From assembly GCA_964386865.1 (NCBI GenBank), contig CAYLUN010000009.1, positions 1 through 64,000 of the forward strand: a DNA stretch of 64,000 nt, read 5' to 3'. The stretch comes from CAYLUN01 sp964386865. GTDB taxonomy: Bacteria > Verrucomicrobiota > Kiritimatiellia > RFP12 > UBA1067. The position numbers and the translations under genes are program-made. Below the pieces are notes generated by a model. The model was not told the DNA's origin and did no database searches. It saw only the letters and a list, made by a program, of their open reading frames with translations. Position 1 is the first letter of the stretch. Each line of letters begins with the position of its first letter. Shown here one piece after another: positions 26,220 to 34,865 of the stretch.

Positions 26220-27551
26220 TCAAAGGCCTTTGCCGGTCGTGCGCCTCACCGGCTTCTCGAAGCGCACTGACGCGGAGCGGCCGTGGGCGTCGAGGCCCTC
26301 GACTTCGGCGAAGGTCTGGATGGCGGCGCAGGTTTCGGCCAAGTCCTCGCGCGTGAACTCGACGAAGCTGTGGCGGCGGCGGAAGTCGTCAGCCGTAAGG
26401 CCGTTGAACATGCGCGCCGCGCCGCCGGTCGGCAGCACGTGGCTGGGGCCGGCCACGAAGTCGCCAGCCGGCTCGGGCGTCCACTCGCCCACGAAGACCG
26501 CGCCCGCGGCCCGCACGTCGTTGAGGCGCGAGCGCGCGTCGCGCGTCACGATCTCAAAGTGCTCGGGCGCGAAGCGGTTCACCAGCTCCATGCCCTGTTT
26601 GAGGTCAGGCACGATGACGAGCAGGATGCCGCCCTGGTCGACGACGCGCTGCACCAGCGCGGCCCGCGAAAGCTTGGCGGTCTGCCAGGCGATCTCGTCG
26701 CACACGGCCTCGGCCAGCCCCCGCGAATCGGTCACCAGCAGGGCCTTCTCGTGGCCGCTGCCGTGCTCGGCCTGCGAGAGCAGGTCCGCCGCGACCCACG
26801 CGGGGTTGGCGGAGTCGTCGGCCAGCACCGCGATTTCGCTCGGGCCGGCGACCTGGTCGATAGCGACATAGCCGTAGACCTGGCGCTTGGCGGCCGTGAC
26901 GTACGCGTTGCCGGGGCCGGCGATCTTCTGCACCGGCCGCACCGTCTGGGAGCCGAACGCCATCAGGCCGATCGACTGGATGCCGCCGACCCGGTAGACC
27001 TCGGTCGCGCCCGCGAGCTTGAGTGCGTAAAGCAGCACGGGGTTCACGGCCTTGTCCTTGCCGCACGGCGTGCAGGCCACGATCTCCCTGACGCCGGCGG
27101 CTTTCGCGAGCGTGACGGTCATGAGGGCGGTGGAGGCCAGCGGCGCGGTGCCGCCGGGCACGTAGACGCCGACGCGGTCCATCGGGGAGTAGAACTCGCC
27201 GGTGTAGCCGCCCTGCGGGGTGCGCATGTGCCACGGCTCGCGCAGGCCGGCCTCGGCGAAGAGGCGCACGCGCTCGTGCGCCTCCTTGACGGCACGCTTG
27301 ACGCGGGCGGGCACAGCCTGCGCCGCCGCGCGCAGTTCGGCGGGCGTCACGCGCAGTTCAGCGGCCTCGAGCGACGCGCCGTCGAAGCGACGCGCGGCCG
27401 CGAGCACGGCCGCGTCGCCGCGGGCGCGGATGTCGGCCAGAAGCGTGGCGGCGGCAGCCTCGGCCTCGGGCGCGAAGGCCGGCCGGGCCAGAAAGGCCTC
27501 GACGGCGGGCGCGGGCTTCTTAGCAGTCCAGTGGTGGATGGTGGCGTACAT
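26220..27551 (-). CDS. hisD: Histidinol dehydrogenase
   Basis: The ATG at 27551 has AAGGAG 7 nt upstream; a 21-codon upstream extension is rejected. The 443-residue protein shows the full HisD pattern: V-G-V-Y-V-P-G-G-T-A near 110, KIAGPGNAYVTAAKRQVYG, I-D-Q-V-A-G-P-S-E, the zinc and catalytic region around Q-A-E-H-G, the general base pair in F-A-P-E-H-F-E-I, and G-P-S-H-V-L-P-T-G-G-A-A-R. It oxidises L-histidinol to L-histidine with two NAD, the last step of histidine synthesis. No other his gene is in the window, so the pathway is not clustered here. Confidence 0.95.
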   Translation of the reverse strand: MYATIHHWTAKKPAPAVEAFLARPAFAPEAEAAAATLLADIRARGDAAVLAAARRFDGASLEAAELRVTPAELRAAAQAVPARVKRAVKEAHERVRLFAEAGLREPWHMRTPQGGYTGEFYSPMDRVGVYVPGGTAPLASTALMTVTLAKAAGVREIVACTPCGKDKAVNPVLLYALKLAGATEVYRVGGIQSIGLMAFGSQTVRPVQKIAGPGNAYVTAAKRQVYGYVAIDQVAGPSEIAVLADDSANPAWVAADLLSQAEHGSGHEKALLVTDSRGLAEAVCDEIAWQTAKLSRAALVQRVVDQGGILLVIVPDLKQGMELVNRFAPEHFEIVTRDARSRLNDVRAAGAVFVGEWTPEPAGDFVAGPSHVLPTGGAARMFNGLTADDFRRRHSFVEFTREDLAETCAAIQTFAEVEGLDAHGRSASVRFEKPVRRTTGKGL

Positions 27552-27651
27552 AGGCGTTCTCCTTCTCGTGATGGGGGAAAGCAGAAAGGTCCACAAGGTT
27601 CTCGCAAACCCCATGAACCTTTCGTCGCGCGGCGTGAGACCGCGAAGCCGC

Positions 27652-28263
27652 TCAATGGGCGAGCTTCTTCTCTTCCTTCTTCGGCTCTTCCTTCTTCTTC
27701 TCGTCCTTCTTGCCCTCTTCCTTCTTCGTCTCCTCGGTGGCGAAGCCGAAACCGGGCACCGGGCGTCCGAGCTTCTCGCCCATCTTCTTGGAGATCATCG
27801 AGTACGCGTCCGCGAAAGCTTTGTCGCGAGCCTCTTCTTTGGCCTCGTCCTCTTCCGATTTAGGCTTGGCGCCCTTGTTCTTCTTGTCCGCCTTGTCCAT
27901 CTCTTCAATCTGCTTTTCGCTCGCACGGTCTTCGAGCTGGACGCGCTTCTTGTCGGCCTTCTCGCGGTCGGTGAAATCGGCGCCTTGCTTTTTGGCCGAA
28001 CGGACCTTGATCCGGTTACCCTGGAACGGGAGCTTGTTCTCCTTGTTGGCCTTCCACTCCTTCTCGCACTCGGCCGCGATCGGCGCGAAGACGGCTGCCT
28101 CTTCTTTAATCTCCTTCAGGAGCGCGTTAAACTCTTCGCGCGTCTGAACCTCGTAGCCCACCTGCCCCTGCATGTCCGTGATCTGGACAACACTCACCGA
28201 CTCCGCGCATGCCCAGCCGACCAGACCCAGCGCAACAACCGCCACCCATACTGTACTCTTCAT
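27652..28263 (-). CDS. Exported Lys/Glu-rich protein of unknown function
   Basis: The start at 28263 follows GGAGG at 8 nt. A signal peptide of about 22 residues ends ACAES. The 203-residue product has a short beta-like segment (VQITDMQGQVGYEVQT), then almost entirely charged helix. The tail consists of KKEE and KKDEKKKEE-type runs and is probably coiled-coil or disordered. No enzyme motif is visible. It is divergent from ppdK, sharing a 205-bp spacer. Lys/Glu-rich exported proteins of this type recur in PVC genomes, but I know of no function. Confidence 0.7.
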   Translation of the reverse strand: MKSTVWVAVVALGLVGWACAESVSVVQITDMQGQVGYEVQTREEFNALLKEIKEEAAVFAPIAAECEKEWKANKENKLPFQGNRIKVRSAKKQGADFTDREKADKKRVQLEDRASEKQIEEMDKADKKNKGAKPKSEEDEAKEEARDKAFADAYSMISKKMGEKLGRPVPGFGFATEETKKEEGKKDEKKKEEPKKEEKKLAH

Positions 28264-28402
28264 GTGCATCACCTCCAGAAATGGCAATCACTTTACCAAA
28301 TCGGGGCGAGGCGGAAAAGCGCCGATTGCAGGGTTGCGACAAAAAACCGACGTAGGCCCTGTGGCCAAGAAACATGAAACGCGGCCAACGCAAAGCGCAC
28401 CA

Positions 28403-28430
28403 TTGACTATCGGGGGGTATTTGGTACACT
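28403..28430 (+). promoter_or_regulatory. Promoter for ppdK
   Basis: TTGACT (28403-28408, 5/6) and TACACT (28425-28430, 4/6) are 16 bp apart. Transcription would start about 30 nt before the ATG at 28469, giving a short AT-rich leader. Confidence 0.55.
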
Positions 28431-28468
28431 TAATGAGATTTTTTTTGCAACAAGAAAAGGAAGCATGT

Positions 28469-31297
28469 ATGGCTAAAACCGCTACGCGTAAGAGTGTCAA
28501 AAAGGCTTCGCCCGTCAAGAGCGTGGCCAAGGTTGTTAAGAGCGTCAAGAAGGCCTCGCCGGCTAAAGCCGCCAAGGTCAAGACCGCGAAGTACGTCTAC
28601 CCCTTCGGCGGCTCCAAGGCCGAGGGCGACGCCTCCATGAAGAACCTGCTCGGCGGCAAGGGCGCGAACCTCGCCGAGATGTGCCTGCTGGGCATCCCCG
28701 TGCCCGCCGGCTTCACCGTGAGCACCGAGTGCTGTACGGCCTACTACGCCAACGGCTGCAAGCTGCCGGACGTACTGTCCGGCCAGGTCATCGCCGCGCT
28801 GCGCAAGACCGAGGCGATCATGGGCAAGCAGTACGGCAACCCCGAGAACCCGCTGCTCGTCTCCTGCCGCTCCGGCGCGCGCAGCTCCATGCCCGGCATG
28901 ATGGACACCGTCCTCAACGTCGGCCTCTCCACGGCCACCATACCCGGCATGATCAAGAAGACGAACAACCCGCGCTTCGTGTGGGACTCCTACCGCCGCC
29001 TGATCATGATGTACGCCGACGTGGTGATGGAGAAGGCTGAAGGCCTCGACCCGGCCGAGGGCAAGGGCATCCGCAAGATCATGGACGAGACGCTCGACCA
29101 GTTCAAACACGACCGCAACTGCGCGTCCGACACCGACCTGAAATCCGAGGATCTGCAACTTCTCGCCGAGGAGTTCAAGAAGCTGGTGAAGAAGCACCTC
29201 GGCAAGGCGTTCCCCGATGACCCGATGGCCCAGCTGTGGGGCGGCATCGCCGCCGTATTCAAGAGCTGGAACGGCAAGAAGGCTATCTCCTACCGCCGCA
29301 TCGAAGGCATCCCGGATCAATGGGGCACCGCCGTGAACGTGCAGGCGATGGTGTTCGGCAACATGGGCGACTCTTCCGCCACCGGCGTGGCGTTCACCCG
29401 CGACCCGGCCACCGGCGACGACAAGTTCTACGGCGAGTGGCTGATCAACGCCCAAGGCGAAGACGTCGTGGCCGGCATCCGCACGCCGAGCCCGATCAAC
29501 GACGACACCAAGAACGAGCAGAACAAGCACCTGCACAGCATGCAGGAGGCGATGCCCGCCACCTACAAGCAGCTCTTCGCCATCCGCAACACGCTCGAGA
29601 AGCACTACACCGACATGCTGGACATCGAGTTCACCATCGAGGAAGGCAAGTTGTGGATGTTGCAGTGCCGCGTCGGCAAGCGCACCGGCACCGCCGCGCT
29701 GAACATGGCCATGGACATGCTGGCCTCGCGCATGATCGACCAGAAGACGGCCGTTATGCGCGTGGAGGCGCAGCAGTTGGACGAGTTGCTGCATCCGGTC
29801 ATCGACCCCAAGTTTGAGAAAGACGCCAAGCCGCTGGTCAAGGGCCTGCCGGCCGGCCCGGGCGCCGCCTGCGGCAAGCTGGTCTTTACGGCCGAGGCAG
29901 CCGTCGCTTCCGCCCGCGCGGGCCACGCGTGCATCTTGATTCGCGAAGAGACCAATCCGGAAGACGTCGAGGGCATGCGTGCGGCAGTCGGCATTCTGAC
30001 CGCCCGCGGCGGCATGACCTCGCACGCGGCTCTGGTCGCGCGCGGCTGGGGCAAGTGCTGCGTGGTCGGCGCCGGCGGCCTGCACGTGAACGCTCACGCC
30101 AAGACCGCGAAGATTGCGGGCTCGGATCTGGCGCTTAAAGAAGGGGACGTCGTCACGCTCAACGGCTCCCGCGGCTACGTCTACACCGGCACCCTGCCGA
30201 TGATCGACGCCACGGAGAACCCGCGCTTCCAGAAATTCATGACGATGGCCGACAAGTTCCGCACCATGGGCGTGCGCACGAACGCCGACACGCCGGCTGA
30301 CGCCAAGGTCGCCCGCGCGTTTGGCGCCGAGGGCATCGGCCTCTTCCGCACGGAGCACATGTTCTACGGCGTGGGGAGCGACAAGCCGCTCTTCCTGCTG
30401 CGCAAGATGATCCTCAGCTCTTCGGCCGACGAGCGCCGCAGCGCGCTGAACGAGCTGATGCCGTACGTCAAGCGCGACATCAAGGCCACGATGGAAGCCA
30501 TGGAAGGCCTGCCCGTGACGGTTCGCCTGCTGGACCCGCCGCTGCACGAGTTCGTGCCGCAGAGCGCCGACAAGCAGGCCGAACTGGCCGCCGCGCTGGG
30601 CATCAGCGCCGAGGATGTCCGCAAGCGCGGAGCCTCGCTGCACGAGAACAACCCCATGATGGGCCACCGCGGCGTCCGCCTCGGCGTCACCTATCCGGAG
30701 GTCACCGAGATGCAGGCCCGCGCGATTTTCGAGGCGGCCGCCGAACTCATCGCGGGCGGCATGAAGTGCAAGCCCGAGATCATGGTTCCCGTCACCTGCG
30801 ACGTGAGCGAGCTGAAGCACCAGAAGGTGATCATCGCACGCGTGCATGCGGAGGTGTGCAAGGCCAAGAAGATCAAGAAGCTGCCCTACATGGTCGGCAC
30901 GATGATCGAAATCCCGCGCGCCGCCCTGCTGGCTGATCGCATGGCGCAGGAGGCTGAGTTCTTCTCCTTCGGCACGAACGATCTGACTCAAATGACGTTC
31001 GGCTTCAGCCGCGACGATATCGGCGGCTTCCTGTCGGATTACTTGGACAAGAAGCTCCTGGCGGCTGACCCGTTCCAGACGATCGATCAGGACGGCGTGG
31101 GCCAGCTCATCGAAATGTCCGTGCAGAAGGGCCGCACGACGCGCGCGGACCTGAAGGTCGGCATCTGCGGCGAGCAGGGCGGCGACCCGGCCTCGGTGAA
31201 GTTCTGCTTCAAGAACGGCCTCAACTACGTGTCGTGCAGCCCCTACCGCGTGCCGATCGCCCGCCTCGCGGCGGCGCAGGCCGCGATCAAGGGCTGA
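28469..31297 (+). CDS. ppdK: Pyruvate, phosphate dikinase with lysine-rich N-terminal tail
   Basis: The ATG at 28469 has AAGGA 7-8 nt upstream. The enzyme interconverts pyruvate, ATP and phosphate with phosphoenolpyruvate, AMP and pyrophosphate. From residue 42 (KYVYPFGG) it is a normal 900-residue PPDK: an ATP-grasp domain with GGKGANLAEM and SGARSSMPGMMDT, the swivelling phospho-His domain with GGMTSHAA (His519), and a PEP barrel ending at Cys900 in CGEQGG, where most relatives have CGEHGG. The first 41 residues are an added tail of Lys, Ala, Ser, Val and Pro with two S-V-K-K-A-S-P units, like histone H1 tails. A strong terminator follows. It probably works in glycolysis/gluconeogenesis. 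Confidence 0.95.
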   Translation: MAKTATRKSVKKASPVKSVAKVVKSVKKASPAKAAKVKTAKYVYPFGGSKAEGDASMKNLLGGKGANLAEMCLLGIPVPAGFTVSTECCTAYYANGCKLPDVLSGQVIAALRKTEAIMGKQYGNPENPLLVSCRSGARSSMPGMMDTVLNVGLSTATIPGMIKKTNNPRFVWDSYRRLIMMYADVVMEKAEGLDPAEGKGIRKIMDETLDQFKHDRNCASDTDLKSEDLQLLAEEFKKLVKKHLGKAFPDDPMAQLWGGIAAVFKSWNGKKAISYRRIEGIPDQWGTAVNVQAMVFGNMGDSSATGVAFTRDPATGDDKFYGEWLINAQGEDVVAGIRTPSPINDDTKNEQNKHLHSMQEAMPATYKQLFAIRNTLEKHYTDMLDIEFTIEEGKLWMLQCRVGKRTGTAALNMAMDMLASRMIDQKTAVMRVEAQQLDELLHPVIDPKFEKDAKPLVKGLPAGPGAACGKLVFTAEAAVASARAGHACILIREETNPEDVEGMRAAVGILTARGGMTSHAALVARGWGKCCVVGAGGLHVNAHAKTAKIAGSDLALKEGDVVTLNGSRGYVYTGTLPMIDATENPRFQKFMTMADKFRTMGVRTNADTPADAKVARAFGAEGIGLFRTEHMFYGVGSDKPLFLLRKMILSSSADERRSALNELMPYVKRDIKATMEAMEGLPVTVRLLDPPLHEFVPQSADKQAELAAALGISAEDVRKRGASLHENNPMMGHRGVRLGVTYPEVTEMQARAIFEAAAELIAGGMKCKPEIMVPVTCDVSELKHQKVIIARVHAEVCKAKKIKKLPYMVGTMIEIPRAALLADRMAQEAEFFSFGTNDLTQMTFGFSRDDIGGFLSDYLDKKLLAADPFQTIDQDGVGQLIEMSVQKGRTTRADLKVGICGEQGGDPASVKFCFKNGLNYVSCSPYRVPIARLAAAQAAIKG

Positions 31298-31334
31298 GCA
31301 TCCGAACGCTAGGGACGCTCACCGAATAACATTC

Positions 31335-31372
31335 AACGCCCAGCGCTCTCCGGAGCGCTGGGCGTTTTCGTT
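31335..31372 (+). terminator. Rho-independent terminator after ppdK
   Basis: Perfect 14-bp arms, starting AACGCCCAGC and ending GCTGGGCGTT (31335-31348 and 31353-31366), enclose a TCCG loop and are followed by TTCGTTT. Given the symmetry it may also serve the convergent coaB gene. Confidence 0.85.
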
Positions 31373-31413
31373 TCCCGCTTCACCAGGGGCGCCCAGGACT
31401 TGGCCAGCCCCCG

Positions 31414-32055
31414 CTACCTCCCGCCTTCCATCCGCCGCTCCAGCCACGCCACGAGCGCGCGGCCGACGTCGAGCTTGCTCTGCAGGGGCAGGGCCGCCGG
31501 AGGCTCCGTCGCGGAAAGGAAGGTCACGCGGTTGGTGTCCACCGCGAAGCCCGCATCGGGCAGGGTCACGTCGTTCGCCACGATCAGGTCGAGCCCTTTG
31601 GCCGCCAGCTTGCGCTGCGCCTCGGCGAGCGGGTCGCCGGTCTCAGCCGCGAAACCCACGAAGAGCCGGTTCTCCTTCAAAGGCCGAACCGTCTTGAGGA
31701 TGTCGGGGTTGGGCTCCAGCTCGATGACCGGCCGCATGTCGGCCTTTTTGAGTTTCGAGGGGCTCACGTGCGCCGGGCGCCAGTCCGCCACGGCGGCGGA
31801 CATCACGAGCGCCGCATGGTGCGGCAGAAGCCGCTGCACGGCGGCGAGCATATCGAGGGCGCTGACCACGTCGACGCGGATGACGCCCGCCGGGGTCGGC
31901 AGTGCGACCGGCCCGGCGACAAGCGTGACGGTGTGGCCGCGCTCGGCGGCGGCCTGCGCGACGGCGAAGCCCATCTTGCCGGTCGAGCGGTTGCTCAGGA
32001 ACCGGACGGGGTCCAGATGTTCGCGGGTGGGGCCTGCAGTAATGAGGATTTTCAT
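31414..32055 (-). CDS. coaB: Phosphopantothenate-cysteine ligase (stand-alone CoaB)
   Basis: The start at 32055 gives MKILITAGPTREHLDPVRFLSNRSTGKMG, the exact beginning of the CoaB domain. The in-frame extension upstream is translated repeat DNA and is rejected. The 213-residue protein contains the CoaB A-A-V-A-D-W/K-K and V-G-F-A-A-E-T motifs. It joins cysteine to 4'-phosphopantothenate in coenzyme A synthesis. In most bacteria CoaB is fused behind the CoaC flavoprotein decarboxylase; here that half is absent and must be encoded elsewhere. The ribosome site is weak (GGAG about 11 nt upstream). Confidence 0.88.
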   Translation of the reverse strand: MKILITAGPTREHLDPVRFLSNRSTGKMGFAVAQAAAERGHTVTLVAGPVALPTPAGVIRVDVVSALDMLAAVQRLLPHHAALVMSAAVADWRPAHVSPSKLKKADMRPVIELEPNPDILKTVRPLKENRLFVGFAAETGDPLAEAQRKLAAKGLDLIVANDVTLPDAGFAVDTNRVTFLSATEPPAALPLQSKLDVGRALVAWLERRMEGGR

Positions 32056-32164
32056 GGTGGGCGTGCTCCGGGTGACGCCGGCTTCATGCGCGTCAACCGT
32101 GTAGAGATGATAGCAGAACGCGCAGGCGTTGACCACCCCGCCCCCAGGCTGCCGCATGCGATGG

Positions 32165-32192
32165 GTGCGATTGCAAACTATTGCAATCGCAC
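32165..32192. repeat. Perfect 12-bp-arm palindrome
   Basis: GTGCGATTGCAA (32165-32176), the loop ACTA, then TTGCAATCGCAC (32181-32192). It abuts the left heptamer array. A related inverted pair, GGGTGCGAT and ATCGCACCC (32364-32372 and 32386-32394), abuts the right array, so the arrays appear framed by matching words. Confidence 0.6.
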
Positions 32193-32365
32193 AGAATTCA
32201 GAAGCCAGAAGCCAGAATTCAGGAGTTGGATGCCAACGAGTTATGTCCGATTCGCGCGAGATTCTTCCTGTCTCCTCTTTGGGAGACACCTTTTTGGGCG
32301 GCGCTTTCGTATGTAAGTCGTTGCGAAGCAATTCTGAATTCTGACTCCTGAATTCTGACTTCTGG
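32193..32365. repeat. Inverted pair of exact heptamer arrays (CAGAATT family)
   Basis: The left array (32193-32227) is five uninterrupted 7-bp words of the form CAG(A/G)A(A/G/T)(T/C): CAGAATT, CAGAAGC twice, CAGAATT and CAGGAGT. The right array (32331-32365) carries five such words (CAGAAGT, CAGAATT, CAGGAGT, CAGAATT, CAGAATT) on the other strand. About 103 bp of non-repeated sequence lies between. Each array has strict period 7. Confidence 0.7.
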
Positions 32366-32429
32366 GTGCGATGCAACGAAGTAAAATCGCACCCGCATGC
32401 GATTCTCCTGGTGGCAGGAGACGGCCTGA

Positions 32430-32530
32430 AGAGCGGACTACAACCGCTTCTTCCCGTGCGCGCAGCCGCTCGTGGCCCGGGCTTCAGCCCGCTTTTCCGG
32501 GGCGGAGCCCGGCCCTCATGCGAGCGGCTG
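32430..32530. repeat. Hairpin repeat with ACTACAA flank, copy 2
   Basis: CGGGCT-TC-AGCCCG (32478-32491) has the same 6-2-6 design as the hairpins at 20462-20510. GGACTACAACCGC at 32434-32446 carries the shared ACTACAA word. An outer inverted pair, CAGCCGCTCG (32463-32472) and CGAGCGGCTG (32521-32530), encloses the hairpin. Confidence 0.55.
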
Positions 32531-32663
32531 AGCCTGCTGGCCGCCAGGGCTGCGTTTTTCCGACTTATTTCTGTTTGCCTCCCGGCGCGTTATGCCTCAC
32601 AATAGGCTGCATAGACTCAAACCGATTTTGTTTGAGCGAGGTGATGGCCGAGCGTGTAAAGAC

Positions 32664-33557
32664 GTGAAGATACTGTTTCTTTTCATCGATGGCGTCGGTT
32701 TGCGTGCGCCCGCAAAAGACAACCCGGTTCACGCCGGGATTTGCCCTACGCTTTGCCGCCTCATCGAGAGCCACGCCGTTCCGATCGACGCGTGCCTCAG
32801 CACCTTGGGCCTGCCGCAGAGCGCGACGGGCCAGACCGCAATGTTTACGGGCGTCAACGCCTCCCAGTACATGGGCCGGCACTGCGAGGGCTTTCCCGGG
32901 CCCACCCTGCGCAAGCTGCTCGAGGAGCGCAACCTCTTCATGGAGCTTGCCCGCAAGGGGCTGCGCTGCCGCTTCGCCGACGCCTACATGGTGGACAGCG
33001 TGGACGACATCCGCGTGCGCCGCTTCAAGTCGGTGACCACGGTGATGGCGCTGACCCAGCCGGAGAGCATATCCGTCCAGGATGATCTTCAGGACAACCT
33101 GGCGGTGGCGCACGACATCACGCGCACGAGCCTGCACGAGAAGGGACACGCCGTAAAGGTCATCGCTCCGCAGCTGGCCGCCGAGCACCTGCTGCAGGTG
33201 GCGCGGGCGCACGACTTCACGCTCTACGAGTTTTTCCAGACCGACCTCGCGGGCCACTCCTGCAACTACGACCACGCCTGCGAGACGCTCAAGACGCTCG
33301 ACCTTTTTCTGGACGCGGTGGTCAAGCTGTGCCGCACGGCGGGCCTGCTGCTGGTGGTCACCAGCGACCACGGCAACATCGAGGACATGGGCGTGCGCGG
33401 CCACACGCGCAACCCGGTGCCGCTCATCGCGGTCGGGCCGGGCGCCGAGGAGTTCAAGGCCAACATGGCCAGCCTCGTGGACATCACGCCGCGCATCACG
33501 CGCCTGCTGGTGCCGGGCTACGTCGCCCCCGTTCGCGAGGCGCAGCCGAGCACCTAG
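32664..33557 (+). CDS. Alkaline-phosphatase-superfamily metalloenzyme, phosphomutase-like
   Basis: Translation from the GTG at 32664 begins MKILFLFIDGVGL, the metal-binding N-terminus of the family. An in-frame ATG 24 codons upstream would add a non-homologous basic stretch. The 297-residue protein has a probable nucleophile region, SATGQTAMFTG, and the C-terminal metal motif TSDHGNIED followed by H-T-R-N-P-V-P. This resembles cofactor-independent phosphoglycerate mutase and phosphopentomutase, but at about 300 residues it lacks the inserted cap domain of iPGM. Its reaction is unknown; a phosphomutase or phosphatase is likely. No obvious ribosome site lies before the GTG. Confidence 0.75.
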   Translation: MKILFLFIDGVGLRAPAKDNPVHAGICPTLCRLIESHAVPIDACLSTLGLPQSATGQTAMFTGVNASQYMGRHCEGFPGPTLRKLLEERNLFMELARKGLRCRFADAYMVDSVDDIRVRRFKSVTTVMALTQPESISVQDDLQDNLAVAHDITRTSLHEKGHAVKVIAPQLAAEHLLQVARAHDFTLYEFFQTDLAGHSCNYDHACETLKTLDLFLDAVVKLCRTAGLLLVVTSDHGNIEDMGVRGHTRNPVPLIAVGPGAEEFKANMASLVDITPRITRLLVPGYVAPVREAQPST

Positions 33558-33565
33558 GAGGCGAG

Positions 33566-33595
33566 GCGGCCCGCAGCCGGAATGCCGCGGGCCGC
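33566..33595. terminator. Hairpin between convergent genes
   Basis: The arms GCGGCCCGC (33566-33574) and GCGGGCCGC (33587-33595) enclose a 12-nt loop between the two convergent stop codons. There is no T tract on either side, so termination is plausible but not assured. Confidence 0.45.
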
Positions 33596-33620
33596 ACGAC
33601 CGCTCGAGCTTGCCGAGCGC

Positions 33621-34790
33621 TTAGGCCTTGGCCTGCTTGGAGGCGAACACGCCTAGGGCGAGCAAGTAGCCCAGGCATGCCAACAGCACGAAGATCAGGC
33701 CGCTCGGCCCAACCGCACCCTTGACCGCGCCCATGATCGGCGGAATGATCGCGCCGCCCGCGATGGCCATCACCATCAGTCCGGAGATCTCGTTGGCCTT
33801 CTGGGGCAGCTTGTTCATCGCCAGGCCGAAGACCATGCCGAAGATGTTGGAGATGCCCAGGCTCGCCACGAACACGCACGCCAGAACCGCCGTGGCCTCC
33901 TTGAGGAACAGCATCGCCAACGTCCCGGCGATCGCCAGCAGCGCGCTGATCGGGAAGCACTTGGCCGGCGACACCTTGGCGAGGATCATCGCGCCCATGA
34001 AGGAGCCGATCGTCTTGGCAACAAAGTAGACCGTCGGGCCCATGGCGGCCTTGTTGAGGTCGAGCTTGCAGACCTCTTGCAGGTAAGGCGGAATCGAGTA
34101 GCCCATGCCCACGTCCACCCCGACCACGAAGAGGATGCCCGTGAACATCGCCAGAATGAACGGGTTGGCCAGCAGCGCCAAACAGCCGCCGAACGTCGTG
34201 CCAGATGCGGAGACCTCCTCGCGCTTCACCGGCGTGGCCGCCAGCCACAACGCCGCGACCAGCGTGATGCCGCCGTAGATGGGAAAGATCAGCTTCCAGT
34301 TGCCCAGCGATTTGGCCGCCGTTGCCGCGATGATGGGGCTCACGGCCGCGCAGAGCGCCTTGACGAACTGCCCGAGGGAGAGGCTGCTCGTGAGCTTCTC
34401 CGGCTTGACCACGTTGCTCATCAGCGGCGGCAGCGCGGCTTGGATCACGGTGTTGCCTATGCCCATCAGGGCGAAGGCCGCGAACACCGCATACTTCGAG
34501 TAGACCGCCAGCGGCAGGAACATCGCCACGACCGTGATCGCCAGGCTCACGAGCACCGTGTTCTTGCGCCCGATGCGACTGGTCAACATGCCGGTTGGGA
34601 TCGACACGATGAAGAACCAGAGGAAAATCATCGACGGCAGGAAGCTCGCCACCGAATCCGACAGGCCGAAATCGTTCTTCACATACGCCGTGGCCGTACC
34701 GACCACGTCCACAAAACCCATCACGAAAAAGCCGAACAGAATCGGCAACAGCGCCATCACACCCGCGCCGGTCTTATTCTCTGAACCCAT
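33621..34790 (-). CDS. MFS transporter, FucP-like (FHS family)
   Basis: The 389-residue protein has about 12 hydrophobic helices. The first half carries FFVMGFVDVVGTA, the loop motif S-R-I-G-R-K-N, and G-N-T-V-I-Q-A-A-L-P-P-L, characteristic of the fucose/galactose/glucose:H+ symporter group. The start has AAGGAG 7 nt upstream. It probably imports a monosaccharide such as a deoxy-hexose by proton symport. No catabolic gene is adjacent: the upstream gene on this strand is the XRE/M78 regulator, separated by a strong terminator. Confidence 0.82.
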   Translation of the reverse strand: MGSENKTGAGVMALLPILFGFFVMGFVDVVGTATAYVKNDFGLSDSVASFLPSMIFLWFFIVSIPTGMLTSRIGRKNTVLVSLAITVVAMFLPLAVYSKYAVFAAFALMGIGNTVIQAALPPLMSNVVKPEKLTSSLSLGQFVKALCAAVSPIIAATAAKSLGNWKLIFPIYGGITLVAALWLAATPVKREEVSASGTTFGGCLALLANPFILAMFTGILFVVGVDVGMGYSIPPYLQEVCKLDLNKAAMGPTVYFVAKTIGSFMGAMILAKVSPAKCFPISALLAIAGTLAMLFLKEATAVLACVFVASLGISNIFGMVFGLAMNKLPQKANEISGLMVMAIAGGAIIPPIMGAVKGAVGPSGLIFVLLACLGYLLALGVFASKQAKA

Positions 34791-34865
34791 CGCATTACTC
34801 CTTCATTTGTGGTTGCGGCCCACCGAGCTTCCCAGCCAGAACATGGGCATATCGAAGAATTATAC

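Larger units (their letters stand above)
32056..32663. other. 608-bp intergenic region packed with repeat elements
   Basis: No credible gene is seen between the divergent coaB and metalloenzyme genes. The region holds, in order: a 12-bp-arm palindrome (32165-32192), an inverted pair of CAGAATT-type heptamer arrays, an inverted GGGTGCGAT/ATCGCACCC pair (32364-32394), and a hairpin element with ACTACAA. The word GCATGCGAT flanks the set on both sides (about 32157 and 32396). Confidence 0.6.

Noticed and set aside
32193..32365. CRISPR array
   Set aside because: The repeats are 7 bp with no spacers between units and no cas genes nearby.
32056..32376. N-terminal extension of coaB (107 codons in frame)
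   Set aside because: It is a translation of heptamer repeats (RSQNSE-like period of seven residues), and the CoaB domain starts exactly at the ATG at 32055.
33496..34248. Second frame inside the FucP-like transporter
   Set aside because: The composition is Gly/Arg/Ala-rich without hydrophobic helices; the overlapping frame is a clear 12-helix transporter.
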